Below, piece by piece: positions 1-6,017 of a stretch of 6,416 nucleotides of DNA. Location: assembly GCA_002335945.1 (NCBI GenBank), contig DDDD01000077.1, positions 3,453 through 9,868 of the forward strand. The letters are read 5' to 3'. How positions within the stretch are numbered: position 1 is the first letter of the stretch; every line of letters starts with the position of its first letter. The position numbers were made by a program, and so were the translations under genes. Origin of the DNA: Porticoccaceae bacterium UBA1989. GTDB taxonomy: Bacteria > Pseudomonadota > Gammaproteobacteria > Pseudomonadales > Porticoccaceae. A model generated the notes under the pieces. That model was given only the letters and a program-made list of their open reading frames with translations. It did not search any database and had not been told where the DNA came from.

Positions 1-41
1 TTCAATGCCTCACCAAAATAAACTAGGGGAGTAACGGACAA
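1..41. other. Downstream flank of greA, nothing identifiable
   Basis: The 41 bases after the greA stop contain no hairpin followed by a T-run and no clear start of another gene on either strand. The stretch is too short to say whether the operon ends here or continues past the window edge. Confidence 0.5.
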
Positions 42-524
42 TTACTTAGTAACGTAAACCACATCATCAATTTCATATTCCACATCGCCACTCGGCGCTT
101 TAACGACTACCACATCACCAATCTCTTTGCTAATCATGGCGCGGGCTATGGGTGACTGGTAGGAGATCTTGCCCTCTGGAACACTAGCTTCGTCGTCACC
201 CACTATGCGGTAAGTGACCTTGGCGTCGGTGTCCATGTTAATCATGGTGACGGTGGAGCCAAAGATGACGCGGTCGCCCTGGGGGATTTTGGAGATATCG
301 ACGACTTGGGAATGGGACAGTTTGCTTTCGATGGCTTGGATGCGGCCTTCGGCAAAGCTTTGCTGTTCGCGGGCAGCATGGTATTCGGCGTTTTCTTTTA
401 GGTCACCGTGCTCGCGGGCGGTGGCAATGGATTCGATAATACCGGGACGCACGACTTTAATTAGATGATCTAATTCTGTGCGTAGGGCGGCTTCGCCCTC
501 TACTGTCATTACGTCTTTTTGCAT
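42..524 (-). CDS. greA: Transcription elongation factor GreA
   Basis: GreA enters the RNA polymerase secondary channel and stimulates cleavage of backtracked RNA, rescuing stalled complexes. It has 160 residues (E. coli: 158). The N-terminal antiparallel coiled coil covers about 1-75. Its tip, AREHGDLKENAEYHAAREQQ, carries the acidic residues Asp41 and Glu44 that position the catalytic metal ion. The C-terminal FKBP-like domain follows from about residue 80 (VIFGSTVTMINMDTD, YRIVGDDEA, SPIARAMISKEIGD). The start MQKDVMT aligns with the E. coli MQAIPMT and overlaps the carB stop as TAATG, so translation is probably coupled to carB. AAGGGA (538-533), 8 bases upstream and inside the carB coding end, serves as ribosome binding site. 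The stop is TAA. A separate greA promoter inside carB cannot be excluded. Confidence 0.98.
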   Translation of the reverse strand: MQKDVMTVEGEAALRTELDHLIKVVRPGIIESIATAREHGDLKENAEYHAAREQQSFAEGRIQAIESKLSHSQVVDISKIPQGDRVIFGSTVTMINMDTDAKVTYRIVGDDEASVPEGKISYQSPIARAMISKEIGDVVVVKAPSGDVEYEIDDVVYVTK

Positions 525-3500
525 TAGATTATTCCCTTATGCAGCGACTGTAGGCTGCGCACTTTTATTCCACCGTCTACCGATCGGCTAAAGCCTAGGG
601 CTTCGCAGACTGCACTGCCACCGGCCATGGTGGTGGTGTAATACACGCGATGCTGTTCGGCACTGGAGCGAATCGTCGAGGAGTCTGAGATTGCCTGACG
701 CCCTTCGGTGGTGTTGACGATGAGGTCGATCTTATCACTCTTGATCATATCAACGATATGGGGTCGACCCTCTTGCACCTTATTGACCAGCTGCACCGGG
801 CAACCAGACTCTTCGATCATGGCGGCTGAGCCTTTGGTGGCGACTATCTTGAAGCCTAGGTCGTGAAACTTTTTCGCCAGAGCTGGTAGCTGTGATTTGT
901 CGCGCTCGCGGACACTAATAAACACCGTGCCCTTAGCCGGAATTTCGTCGCTGGCACCCAATTCTGCTTTGCCATAGGCTTCGGCAAAGGTTTCACCTAC
1001 GCCCATCACTTCACCGGTAGATTTCATCTCTGGCCCAAGAATGGGATCGAGTCCGGGGAATTTATTGAACGGGAATACGGCTTCTTTGACGCTGAAGTAC
1101 GGCGGAATAATTTCTTTGGTGAAGTCCTGTGACTTAAGAGTCTGACCTACCATGCAACGAGCCGCTACTTTGGCGAGCGAAGCACCAATGCACTTTGATA
1201 CAAAGGGCACGGTTCTGGAGGCACGGGGATTTACTTCGATCACGTAGATCTTGCCGTCTTGCAGTGCTAGCTGCACGTTCATGAGTCCGCGCACGCCTAA
1301 CTCTACTGCCATCTTGCGGCAGACTTCGCGCATGTCATCTTGAATATCTTCGCTGAGGCTGTAGGGCGGCAATGAACAGGCCGAGTCACCGGAGTGAATA
1401 CCTGCCTGCTCGATATGCTGCATGATGGCGCCGATTACGACTTGCTCGCCATCACTCACTGCGTCTACGTCCATCTCGATGGCGTTGGGCAGGAAGAAGT
1501 CGAGCAGCACTGGGCTGTCGTCTGAGACCTTTACGGCGGTCTTCATGTAGTGGCGCAGTTCATCTTCTTTGTAGACGATTTCCATGGCCCGGCCACCCAA
1601 CACATAGGAGGGGCGAACAACTAGGGGGTAGCCAATTTCCTTGGCCAGCTCTACGGCTTGGTCTGCGCTGCGGGCTGTGGCGTTGCGTGGCTGCAGTAGG
1701 TCAAGCTTTTCGATCATCTGCTGGAAGCGTTCGCGGTCTTCGGCGCGATCGATGGCGTCTGGGGTGGTGCCTACAATGGGCACACCGGCTGCTTCTAGGG
1801 CTCGGGCTAGTTTGAGTGGCGTCTGGCCACCGAACTGCACGATCACGCCTTTCGGCTTTTCTACGCGCACAATTTCTAGCACATCTTCTAATGTTACTGG
1901 CTCAAAGAACAACCGGTCTGAGGTGTCGTAATCGGTGGAGACGGTCTCTGGGTTACAGTTGACCATGATGGTTTCATAACCATCTTCGCGCATAGCGAGT
2001 GCTGCGTGTACACAGCAGTAATCAAACTCAATGCCTTGGCCAATTCTGTTGGGGCCGCCACCTAGGATCATTATCTTGTCTTTGTTGCTGGGGCGCGCTT
2101 CGCACTCTTCTTCATAGGTGGAGTACATGTATGCGGTGTCTGTGGCGAACTCGGCGGCACAGGTATCGACGCGCTTGTACACGGGGTGAAGATCGAAGCC
2201 GTAGCGCACTTCGCGCATTGCGGTTTCGCTGCAACCTAGGATGTCGGCTAAACGACGGTCGGCAAAACCTTTGCGCTTGAGGCGGTAGAGGGATTGCTTG
2301 GTAAGGTCTGAAAGTTCGGTGCCCTGCAGGCGCATCTCGTCTTTAATAATATCTTCGATCTGTACCAAAAACCAGCGATCAACTTTGGTGACTTCAAAGA
2401 TTTCGTCGACGCTCATGCCCTGACGGAAACCGTCGGCGAGATACCAGATACGATCTGGGCCGGCGACTGCCAACTGATGTCTTAATACGGCAGCGGCATT
2501 TTCATCTTCAACATCGAGGATAGGATCAAAACCAGAAACACCGACTTCTAAGCCGCGCAGTGCTTTTTGCATGGACTCTTGGAAGGTACGGCCAATGGCC
2601 ATGACTTCACCCACAGATTTCATCTGGGTGGTGAGGCTCTGATCTGCCTGGTCGAATTTCTCAAAGGCAAAGCGTGGAATTTTAGTCACAACGTAATCGA
2701 TGCTAGGCTCAAATGAAGCTGGGGTTGCGCCGCCAGTAATTTCATTTTGCAATTCGTCGAGGGTATAACCGACTGCCAGCTTTGCTGCGATGCGGGCAAT
2801 GGGGAAGCCGGTAGCTTTGGAGGCCAGTGCCGATGAGCGCGATACTCTGGGGTTCATCTCGATGACAATTAAGCGACCATCATCTGGGTTAACCGCAAAC
2901 TGTACGTTGGAGCCGCCGGTTTCTACGCCGATCTCTCGCAATACCTTGATCGAGGCATTACGCATGATTTGGTATTCTTTGTCGGTGAGGGTCTGCGCTG
3001 GGGCTACGGTGATAGAGTCACCGGTGTGAATGCCCATGGGGTCGAGGTTTTCGATGGCGCAGACGATGATGCAGTTGTCTTTGCGGTCACGAACCACTTC
3101 CATTTCAAACTCTTTCCAACCGATTAGGGACTCGTCAATCAGCAACTCATTGGTTGGTGAAAGATCGAGGCCACGACGGCAGATGGTTTCAAATTCTTCG
3201 CGGTTGTAGGCAATACCACCGCCGGAGCCACCCATGGTAAATGAGGGGCGAATAACGCAGGGGAAACCAAAGCGGTCTGAGACCTGAATGGCTTCTTCTA
3301 AGCTGTGGGCGATGCCAGAGTTGGGCGTATCTAGGTCAATGGCTTTCATGGCCCTGTCAAAGCGCTCGCGATCTTCGGCTTTATCAATGGCATCGGCATT
3401 GGCGCCAATCATCTCTACGCCGAACTCTTCGAGTACGCCGTGCTTAGCGAGGTCTAGGGCACAGTTCAGTGCGGTCTGACCACCCATGGTGGGCAGCAAG

Positions 3501-3754
3501 GCGTCTGGGCGTTCCTGTTCAATAATGCGGGCTACAGTGCGCCATTCAACGGGCTCAACATAGGTGGCGTCAGCCATGGCCGGATCGGTCATGATTGTTG
3601 CCGGGTTGGAGTTAACCAGAATTACTCTAAAGCCTTCTTCGCGAAGCGCTTTACAGGCCTGGGCTCCGGAGTAGTCAAACTCACAGGCCTGACCAATAAT
3701 AATTGGGCCAGCGCCTAATATGAGGATGCTTTTTATGTCAGTTCTTTTTGGCAT
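524..3754 (-). CDS. carB: Carbamoyl-phosphate synthase, large subunit CarB
   Basis: CarB makes carbamoyl phosphate from bicarbonate, two ATP and the ammonia supplied by CarA. The product feeds PyrB (pyrimidines) and ArgF/ArgI (arginine). It has 1076 residues (E. coli: 1073), starting MPKRTDIKSILILGAGP as in E. coli. The protein is an internal duplication. The first ATP-grasp half (carboxyphosphate, about 1-402) has Arg129, Arg169, MGGSGGG at 174-180, Glu215, Glu299 and Asn301. An oligomerisation domain spans about 403-552. The second ATP-grasp half (carbamate phosphorylation, about 553-935) has Arg714, Glu840 and Asn842. The C-terminal regulatory domain keeps the UMP/IMP pocket (Lys953, Thr973, Lys992, Asn1014, Thr1016), with Ser976 in place of the E. 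coli Thr977. The ornithine-site residues Glu782, Asp790, Glu891 and Thr1041 are present. UMP inhibition and ornithine activation are therefore expected. No frameshift is seen. The stop codon TAA shares its last A with the greA start. Confidence 0.98.
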   Translation of the reverse strand: MPKRTDIKSILILGAGPIIIGQACEFDYSGAQACKALREEGFRVILVNSNPATIMTDPAMADATYVEPVEWRTVARIIEQERPDALLPTMGGQTALNCALDLAKHGVLEEFGVEMIGANADAIDKAEDRERFDRAMKAIDLDTPNSGIAHSLEEAIQVSDRFGFPCVIRPSFTMGGSGGGIAYNREEFETICRRGLDLSPTNELLIDESLIGWKEFEMEVVRDRKDNCIIVCAIENLDPMGIHTGDSITVAPAQTLTDKEYQIMRNASIKVLREIGVETGGSNVQFAVNPDDGRLIVIEMNPRVSRSSALASKATGFPIARIAAKLAVGYTLDELQNEITGGATPASFEPSIDYVVTKIPRFAFEKFDQADQSLTTQMKSVGEVMAIGRTFQESMQKALRGLEVGVSGFDPILDVEDENAAAVLRHQLAVAGPDRIWYLADGFRQGMSVDEIFEVTKVDRWFLVQIEDIIKDEMRLQGTELSDLTKQSLYRLKRKGFADRRLADILGCSETAMREVRYGFDLHPVYKRVDTCAAEFATDTAYMYSTYEEECEARPSNKDKIMILGGGPNRIGQGIEFDYCCVHAALAMREDGYETIMVNCNPETVSTDYDTSDRLFFEPVTLEDVLEIVRVEKPKGVIVQFGGQTPLKLARALEAAGVPIVGTTPDAIDRAEDRERFQQMIEKLDLLQPRNATARSADQAVELAKEIGYPLVVRPSYVLGGRAMEIVYKEDELRHYMKTAVKVSDDSPVLLDFFLPNAIEMDVDAVSDGEQVVIGAIMQHIEQAGIHSGDSACSLPPYSLSEDIQDDMREVCRKMAVELGVRGLMNVQLALQDGKIYVIEVNPRASRTVPFVSKCIGASLAKVAARCMVGQTLKSQDFTKEIIPPYFSVKEAVFPFNKFPGLDPILGPEMKSTGEVMGVGETFAEAYGKAELGASDEIPAKGTVFISVRERDKSQLPALAKKFHDLGFKIVATKGSAAMIEESGCPVQLVNKVQEGRPHIVDMIKSDKIDLIVNTTEGRQAISDSSTIRSSAEQHRVYYTTTMAGGSAVCEALGFSRSVDGGIKVRSLQSLHKGII
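533..538 (-). promoter_or_regulatory. greA ribosome binding site inside the carB end
   Basis: AAGGGA (538-533, minus strand) lies 8 bases before the greA ATG and encodes part of the last CarB codons. Its position supports the ATG at 524 over the internal Met codon five codons later. Confidence 0.65.
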
Positions 3755-3758
3755 GTCG

Positions 3759-3763
3759 TCTCC
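3759..3763 (-). promoter_or_regulatory. carB ribosome binding site
   Basis: GGAGA (3763-3759, minus strand) lies 4 bases before the carB ATG, inside the 17-base carA-carB spacer. It allows independent initiation, though such a short gap also favours coupling to carA translation. Confidence 0.6.
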
Positions 3764-3771
3764 GCAAGCGC

Positions 3772-4914
3772 CTAGCGTTTGGCTTCCATTAATTCGATAA
3801 AGTGGTCAAACAGCACTGCTGCTTCATGGGGGCCCGGGCTCGCTTCTGGGTGACCCTGAAAACTAAAGGCTGGTTTGTCTGTGCGATGAATACCCTGCAG
3901 CGACCCATCAAATAATGAGCGGTGCGTGGCAATCAGATTAGCGGGCAGACTGGCTTCGTCAACAGCGAAACCGTGGTTTTGACTGGTGATCATGACCACG
4001 TTTTTGTCGAGATCTTCGACCGGATGGTTGGCGCCATGGTGGCCAAACTTCATCTTTGCAGTTTTAGCACCTGAGGCCAGGGCGAGTAGCTGATGACCCA
4101 AGCAGATACCAAATACTGGGATCTCGGTTTCGAGGATTTCGGTGATGGCGTTAATCGCATAGTCGCAAGGCTCTGGATCGCCAGGACCGTTGGACAGGAA
4201 TATGCCATCGGGATTCATTGCCAGTACATCCGCTGCGGGTGTCTGTGCAGGTACAACGATGAGTTCGCAGCCGCGATCGACAAGCATACGCAGTATGTTG
4301 CGTTTGACGCCGTAGTCGTAGGCCACTACTTTAAATTTGGTGGTGCTTGGCTCTTGGGTTTTATGCCCAACGCCCAGTTCCCAGCTGTGCTCTGACCACT
4401 GGTAAGTGCTGGTAGTCGTGACTTCTTTGGCCAGGTCCATGCCTTTAAGCCCAGCAAATTCTCTGGCGGCAGCCAGTGCTTGCTCGTCGCTGACGTCGCC
4501 GGCCATGATGCAGCCGCTCTGTGCGCCACTTTCACGCAGTATGCGCGTTAGCTTGCGAGTGTCGATATCGGCGATACCAAGAATACCTTTTTCTTTTAGG
4601 TAGTCATCGAGGTTTTGTTCGCTTCGGAAGTTTGAGGCTAAGAGTGGTAAGTCTCGAATAACCAGTCCTGCTGCCCAGATCTGATCAGATTCTTCATCTT
4701 CCTTGTTCACACCGGTATTGCCGATATGGGGATAGGTAAGAGTGACGATCTGACGGGCATATGAGGGATCAGTAAGAATTTCCTGATACCCTGAAAGGGC
4801 TGTATTAAAAACTATTTCACCAACAGAGGATCCATCTGCACCAATGGCAGTTCCTCTGAAAATTGTTCCGTCTGCTAGCGCAAGTACGGCTTCCCGGTAA
4901 GTCTGGGAATTCAC
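3772..4914 (-). CDS. carA: Carbamoyl-phosphate synthase, small (glutaminase) subunit CarA
   Basis: CarA hydrolyses glutamine and passes ammonia through an internal tunnel to CarB, the first step toward carbamoyl phosphate for pyrimidines and arginine. With the GTG start at 4914 it has 380 residues (E. coli: 382). The N-terminal CPSase domain covers about residues 6-140 (ALADGTIFRG, FNTALSGYQEILTDPSYARQ, DIDTRKLTRILRESGAQ). The class I glutamine amidotransferase domain begins near residue 193 (KVVAYDYGVKRNILRML). Its catalytic triad is visible: Cys271 in GICLGHQ, and His355 and Glu357 in FQGHPEASPG. The frame stays open to an ATG at 4959, which would add 15 residues absent from the family and lacks a good ribosome binding site. 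AGGAGG lies 4 bases before the GTG, so I place the start there. The stop is TAG. carB follows after 17 bases, and the two subunits are made from one message. The leader upstream suggests attenuation. Confidence 0.97.
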   Translation of the reverse strand: MNSQTYREAVLALADGTIFRGTAIGADGSSVGEIVFNTALSGYQEILTDPSYARQIVTLTYPHIGNTGVNKEDEESDQIWAAGLVIRDLPLLASNFRSEQNLDDYLKEKGILGIADIDTRKLTRILRESGAQSGCIMAGDVSDEQALAAAREFAGLKGMDLAKEVTTTSTYQWSEHSWELGVGHKTQEPSTTKFKVVAYDYGVKRNILRMLVDRGCELIVVPAQTPAADVLAMNPDGIFLSNGPGDPEPCDYAINAITEILETEIPVFGICLGHQLLALASGAKTAKMKFGHHGANHPVEDLDKNVVMITSQNHGFAVDEASLPANLIATHRSLFDGSLQGIHRTDKPAFSFQGHPEASPGPHEAAVLFDHFIELMEAKR

Positions 4915-4918
4915 ACAA

Positions 4919-4924
4919 CCTCCT
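4919..4924 (-). promoter_or_regulatory. carA ribosome binding site
   Basis: A full AGGAGG (4924-4919, minus strand) sits 4 bases before GTG at 4914. It lies inside the frame opened by the upstream ATG at 4959, which has no comparable site. This is the main reason for the shorter CarA. Confidence 0.85.
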
Positions 4925-4990
4925 AAATAGTTTAAATGTCGCTCGAATGTGAGTGGCATTTAGAAATCTGATAATCCGAATATGCAGCAG

Positions 4991-5092
4991 TCAGTTTTTT
5001 ATATTTGCAAAAAAGCGAGATGAAACTGGTCGTCTCATCTCGCTTATATAGAATTTTCTGCTGTAGCCTAACCTCTCGGAACGAGACCGCAT
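4991..5092 (-). CDS. Possible 33-residue arginine-rich leader peptide of carAB
   Basis: An ATG at 5092 opens a 33-codon frame ending in TGA at 4993-4991. It starts about 15 bases after the predicted transcription start and runs through the whole terminator hairpin and its T-run. The peptide begins MRSRSERLGYSR and contains seven arginines (residues 2, 4, 7, 12, 20, 21, 26), which is notable ahead of an operon whose product feeds arginine synthesis. It ends well before the carA start at 4914 and resembles no protein I know. A leader frame that crosses its own terminator recalls the E. coli pyrBI leader. Against it, no Shine-Dalgarno sequence precedes the ATG, and a frame this short can arise by chance. 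Function as a leader peptide is inference. Confidence 0.33.
   Translation of the reverse strand: MRSRSERLGYSRKFYISEMRRPVSSRFFANIKN
5009..5045 (-). terminator. Intrinsic terminator in the dapB-carA gap, probable carAB attenuator
   Basis: On the minus strand an 11-base perfect inverted repeat pairs AAGCGAGATGA (5045-5035) with TCATCTCGCTT (5023-5013). Three more pairs inside it (GAC with GTT, including one G-U) make a 14-base-pair stem closed by the five-base loop GACCA (5031-5027). Six T residues (5014-5009) finish the structure, overlapping the end of the stem. No T-run follows in the other direction, so it acts on minus-strand transcripts only. It lies about 125 bases after the dapB stop and about 95 bases before carA. 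It would end dnaJ-dapB transcripts and also, if the promoter at 5144-5116 is real, lie inside the carAB leader as an attenuator. The terminator call is strong; the attenuator role is inferred. Confidence 0.85.
5038..5087 (-). promoter_or_regulatory. Candidate alternative RNA pairing upstream of the carAB terminator
   Basis: The leader carries two TCTCG and two CGAGA elements. Upstream, TCTCG (5086-5082) and CGAGA (5078-5074) form a 5-base-pair hairpin with the loop TTC. The same upstream TCTCGTT (5086-5080) can instead pair with AGCGAGA (5044-5038), the 5' arm of the terminator, over seven positions with one G-U, plus a flanking G-U. That pairing would break the terminator stem. A switch between the two is plausible, but the alternative helix is far weaker than the 14-base-pair terminator, so it would need a ribosome or protein to favour it. 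No energy calculation was made. Confidence 0.35.
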
Positions 5093-5115
5093 ATTGGCTG
5101 CGGTGTTAGGAGAGC

Positions 5116-5144
5116 ATTGTATGGAAGAAGCCTTATTTTGTCTA
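5116..5144 (-). promoter_or_regulatory. Predicted sigma70 promoter for carAB(-greA)
   Basis: On the minus strand, TAGACA (5144-5139) and TACAAT (5121-5116) are separated by exactly 17 bases. Each hexamer matches the sigma70 consensus at five of six positions. The AT-rich stretch between the dapB stop and the -35 box could act as an UP-like element. Transcription would start near 5110-5107, where the strand reads CTCTCCTAA, giving a leader of about 195 bases before carA. Scanning 5008-4920, between the terminator and carA, gave only weaker pairs such as TATAAA at 5003-4998 with a poor -35. This is therefore the best candidate promoter in the gap. It has not been tested and rests on pattern match and position. 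Confidence 0.6.
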
Positions 5145-5170
5145 TCTATCCTTCTACTATTTTTGTGCTT

Positions 5171-5971
5171 TTACTTGAGCCCGAGCACATCTTGCATGTC
5201 GAACAGACCAGACTCTTTGCCTGCCAGCCACTTGGCCGCACGCACTGCCCCGCGAGCAAAGGCCATTCGGCTAGAGGCTCTGTGGGTAATCTCTACCCGT
5301 TCCCCTTCAGAGGCAAATAGTACCGTGTGATCGCCAACAATATCCCCGGCGCGCACGGTGGCAAAACCAATAGTCTGACGATCTCGAGCGCCGGTTTGAC
5401 CCTCGCGACCATAGACAGCCACTTCTTTTAAATCACGACCTAAGGCGCCAGCAACAGACTCGCCTAAAGACAGCGCGGTTCCAGAGGGTGCATCAATTTT
5501 ATGGCGGTGATGGGCTTCGGTGATTTCGATATCCACATCGTCACCCAGCACCGCGGCTGCCATTTCGGCGAGCTTGAACACTAGGTTGACGCCGGTGGCG
5601 TAGTTGGAGGCCATACACAGGGCATTGTTCTGACTGGCTGCCTTAACGTGCTGTAACTGCTCGTCGTTGAGGCCCGTAGTGCCTATCACCATTTTCTTGC
5701 CCTGCTCAGCGCAGAACTTGGCATTGGCTGCGGTAACCGCGGGAATACTAAAGTCGATCAGTACATCAAAAGCAGCTGCGGCTTCGAGCGAGCCAACCAC
5801 CGCAATGTTGTTGCGGCCAATACCGGCTAGTTCGCCAGCATCTACGCCGATTAATGAGCTGTCGGGGCGCTCGAGGGCGGCTGTGAGCTGCACGCCTTCG
5901 ATCACTGAAATTGCTTCTATCAGGGCTTTTCCCATGCGGCCGCCAGCGCCGATTATTGCGATATTACTCAT
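5171..5971 (-). CDS. dapB: 4-hydroxy-tetrahydrodipicolinate reductase (DapB)
   Basis: DapB is a cytosolic tetrameric enzyme. It reduces the dihydrodipicolinate formed after DapA action to tetrahydrodipicolinate with NAD(P)H, on the way to diaminopimelate for peptidoglycan and to lysine. With the start chosen here the protein has 266 residues (E. coli: 273). The Rossmann dinucleotide motif GAGGRMG is at residues 8-14, and the LER motif near 33-35 carries the acidic and arginine residues that allow both NADH and NADPH in E. coli. The signature EAHHRHKIDAPSGTAL gives His154 as the proton donor and Lys158 (E. coli His159 and Lys163). The C-terminus SGLFDMQDVLGL is typical. The open frame begins two codons earlier with ATG at 5977, but AAAGGAG ends only 1 base before that codon and 7 bases before the ATG at 5971. 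I therefore prefer 5971. The stop is TAA. Confidence 0.97.
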   Translation of the reverse strand: MSNIAIIGAGGRMGKALIEAISVIEGVQLTAALERPDSSLIGVDAGELAGIGRNNIAVVGSLEAAAAFDVLIDFSIPAVTAANAKFCAEQGKKMVIGTTGLNDEQLQHVKAASQNNALCMASNYATGVNLVFKLAEMAAAVLGDDVDIEITEAHHRHKIDAPSGTALSLGESVAGALGRDLKEVAVYGREGQTGARDRQTIGFATVRAGDIVGDHTVLFASEGERVEITHRASSRMAFARGAVRAAKWLAGKESGLFDMQDVLGLK

Positions 5972-5978
5972 GGTCATG

Positions 5979-5985
5979 CTCCTTT
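5979..5985 (-). promoter_or_regulatory. dapB ribosome binding site
   Basis: AAAGGAG is read on the minus strand from 5985 to 5979. It is too close (1 base) to the ATG at 5977 and well spaced (7 bases) for the ATG at 5971, so it decides the start of dapB in favour of the shorter protein. Confidence 0.8.
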
Positions 5986-6017
5986 GTTGATAACAATTTG
6001 AAGGCGTTACTCTACTA

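Noticed and set aside
1..41. Terminator after greA.
   Set aside because: No stem with a T-run is visible in the 41 bases available.
4326..4535. Minus-strand 69-codon frame inside carA in another reading frame.
   Set aside because: Fully nested in a well-conserved enzyme domain, with no recognisable product. A shadow of carA.
4915..5008. ArgR operator (ARG box) search upstream of carA.
   Set aside because: No pair of TGAAT/ATTCA-like halves with proper spacing was found. Isolated ATTCG matches are not enough.
4998..5026. Possible second carA promoter: GTTTCA (5026-5021) and TATAAA (5003-4998), spacing 17.
   Set aside because: The -35 hexamer matches only three of six consensus positions and is part of the terminator arm. 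The upstream pair at 5144-5116 is clearly better, though mapping could overturn this.
5094..5330. Plus-strand open frames of 67-78 codons over the dapB end and the carA leader.
   Set aside because: They lie mostly antisense to dapB, show no family resemblance, and their composition reflects the opposite strand. The same applies to the plus-strand frames antisense to carB, carA, greA and dnaJ.
5984..5996. Inverted repeat TTGTT-GAT-AACAA between dnaJ and dapB.
   Set aside because: Only five AT-rich base pairs, no T-run after it and it touches the dapB ribosome binding site. Too weak for a terminator and easily chance.
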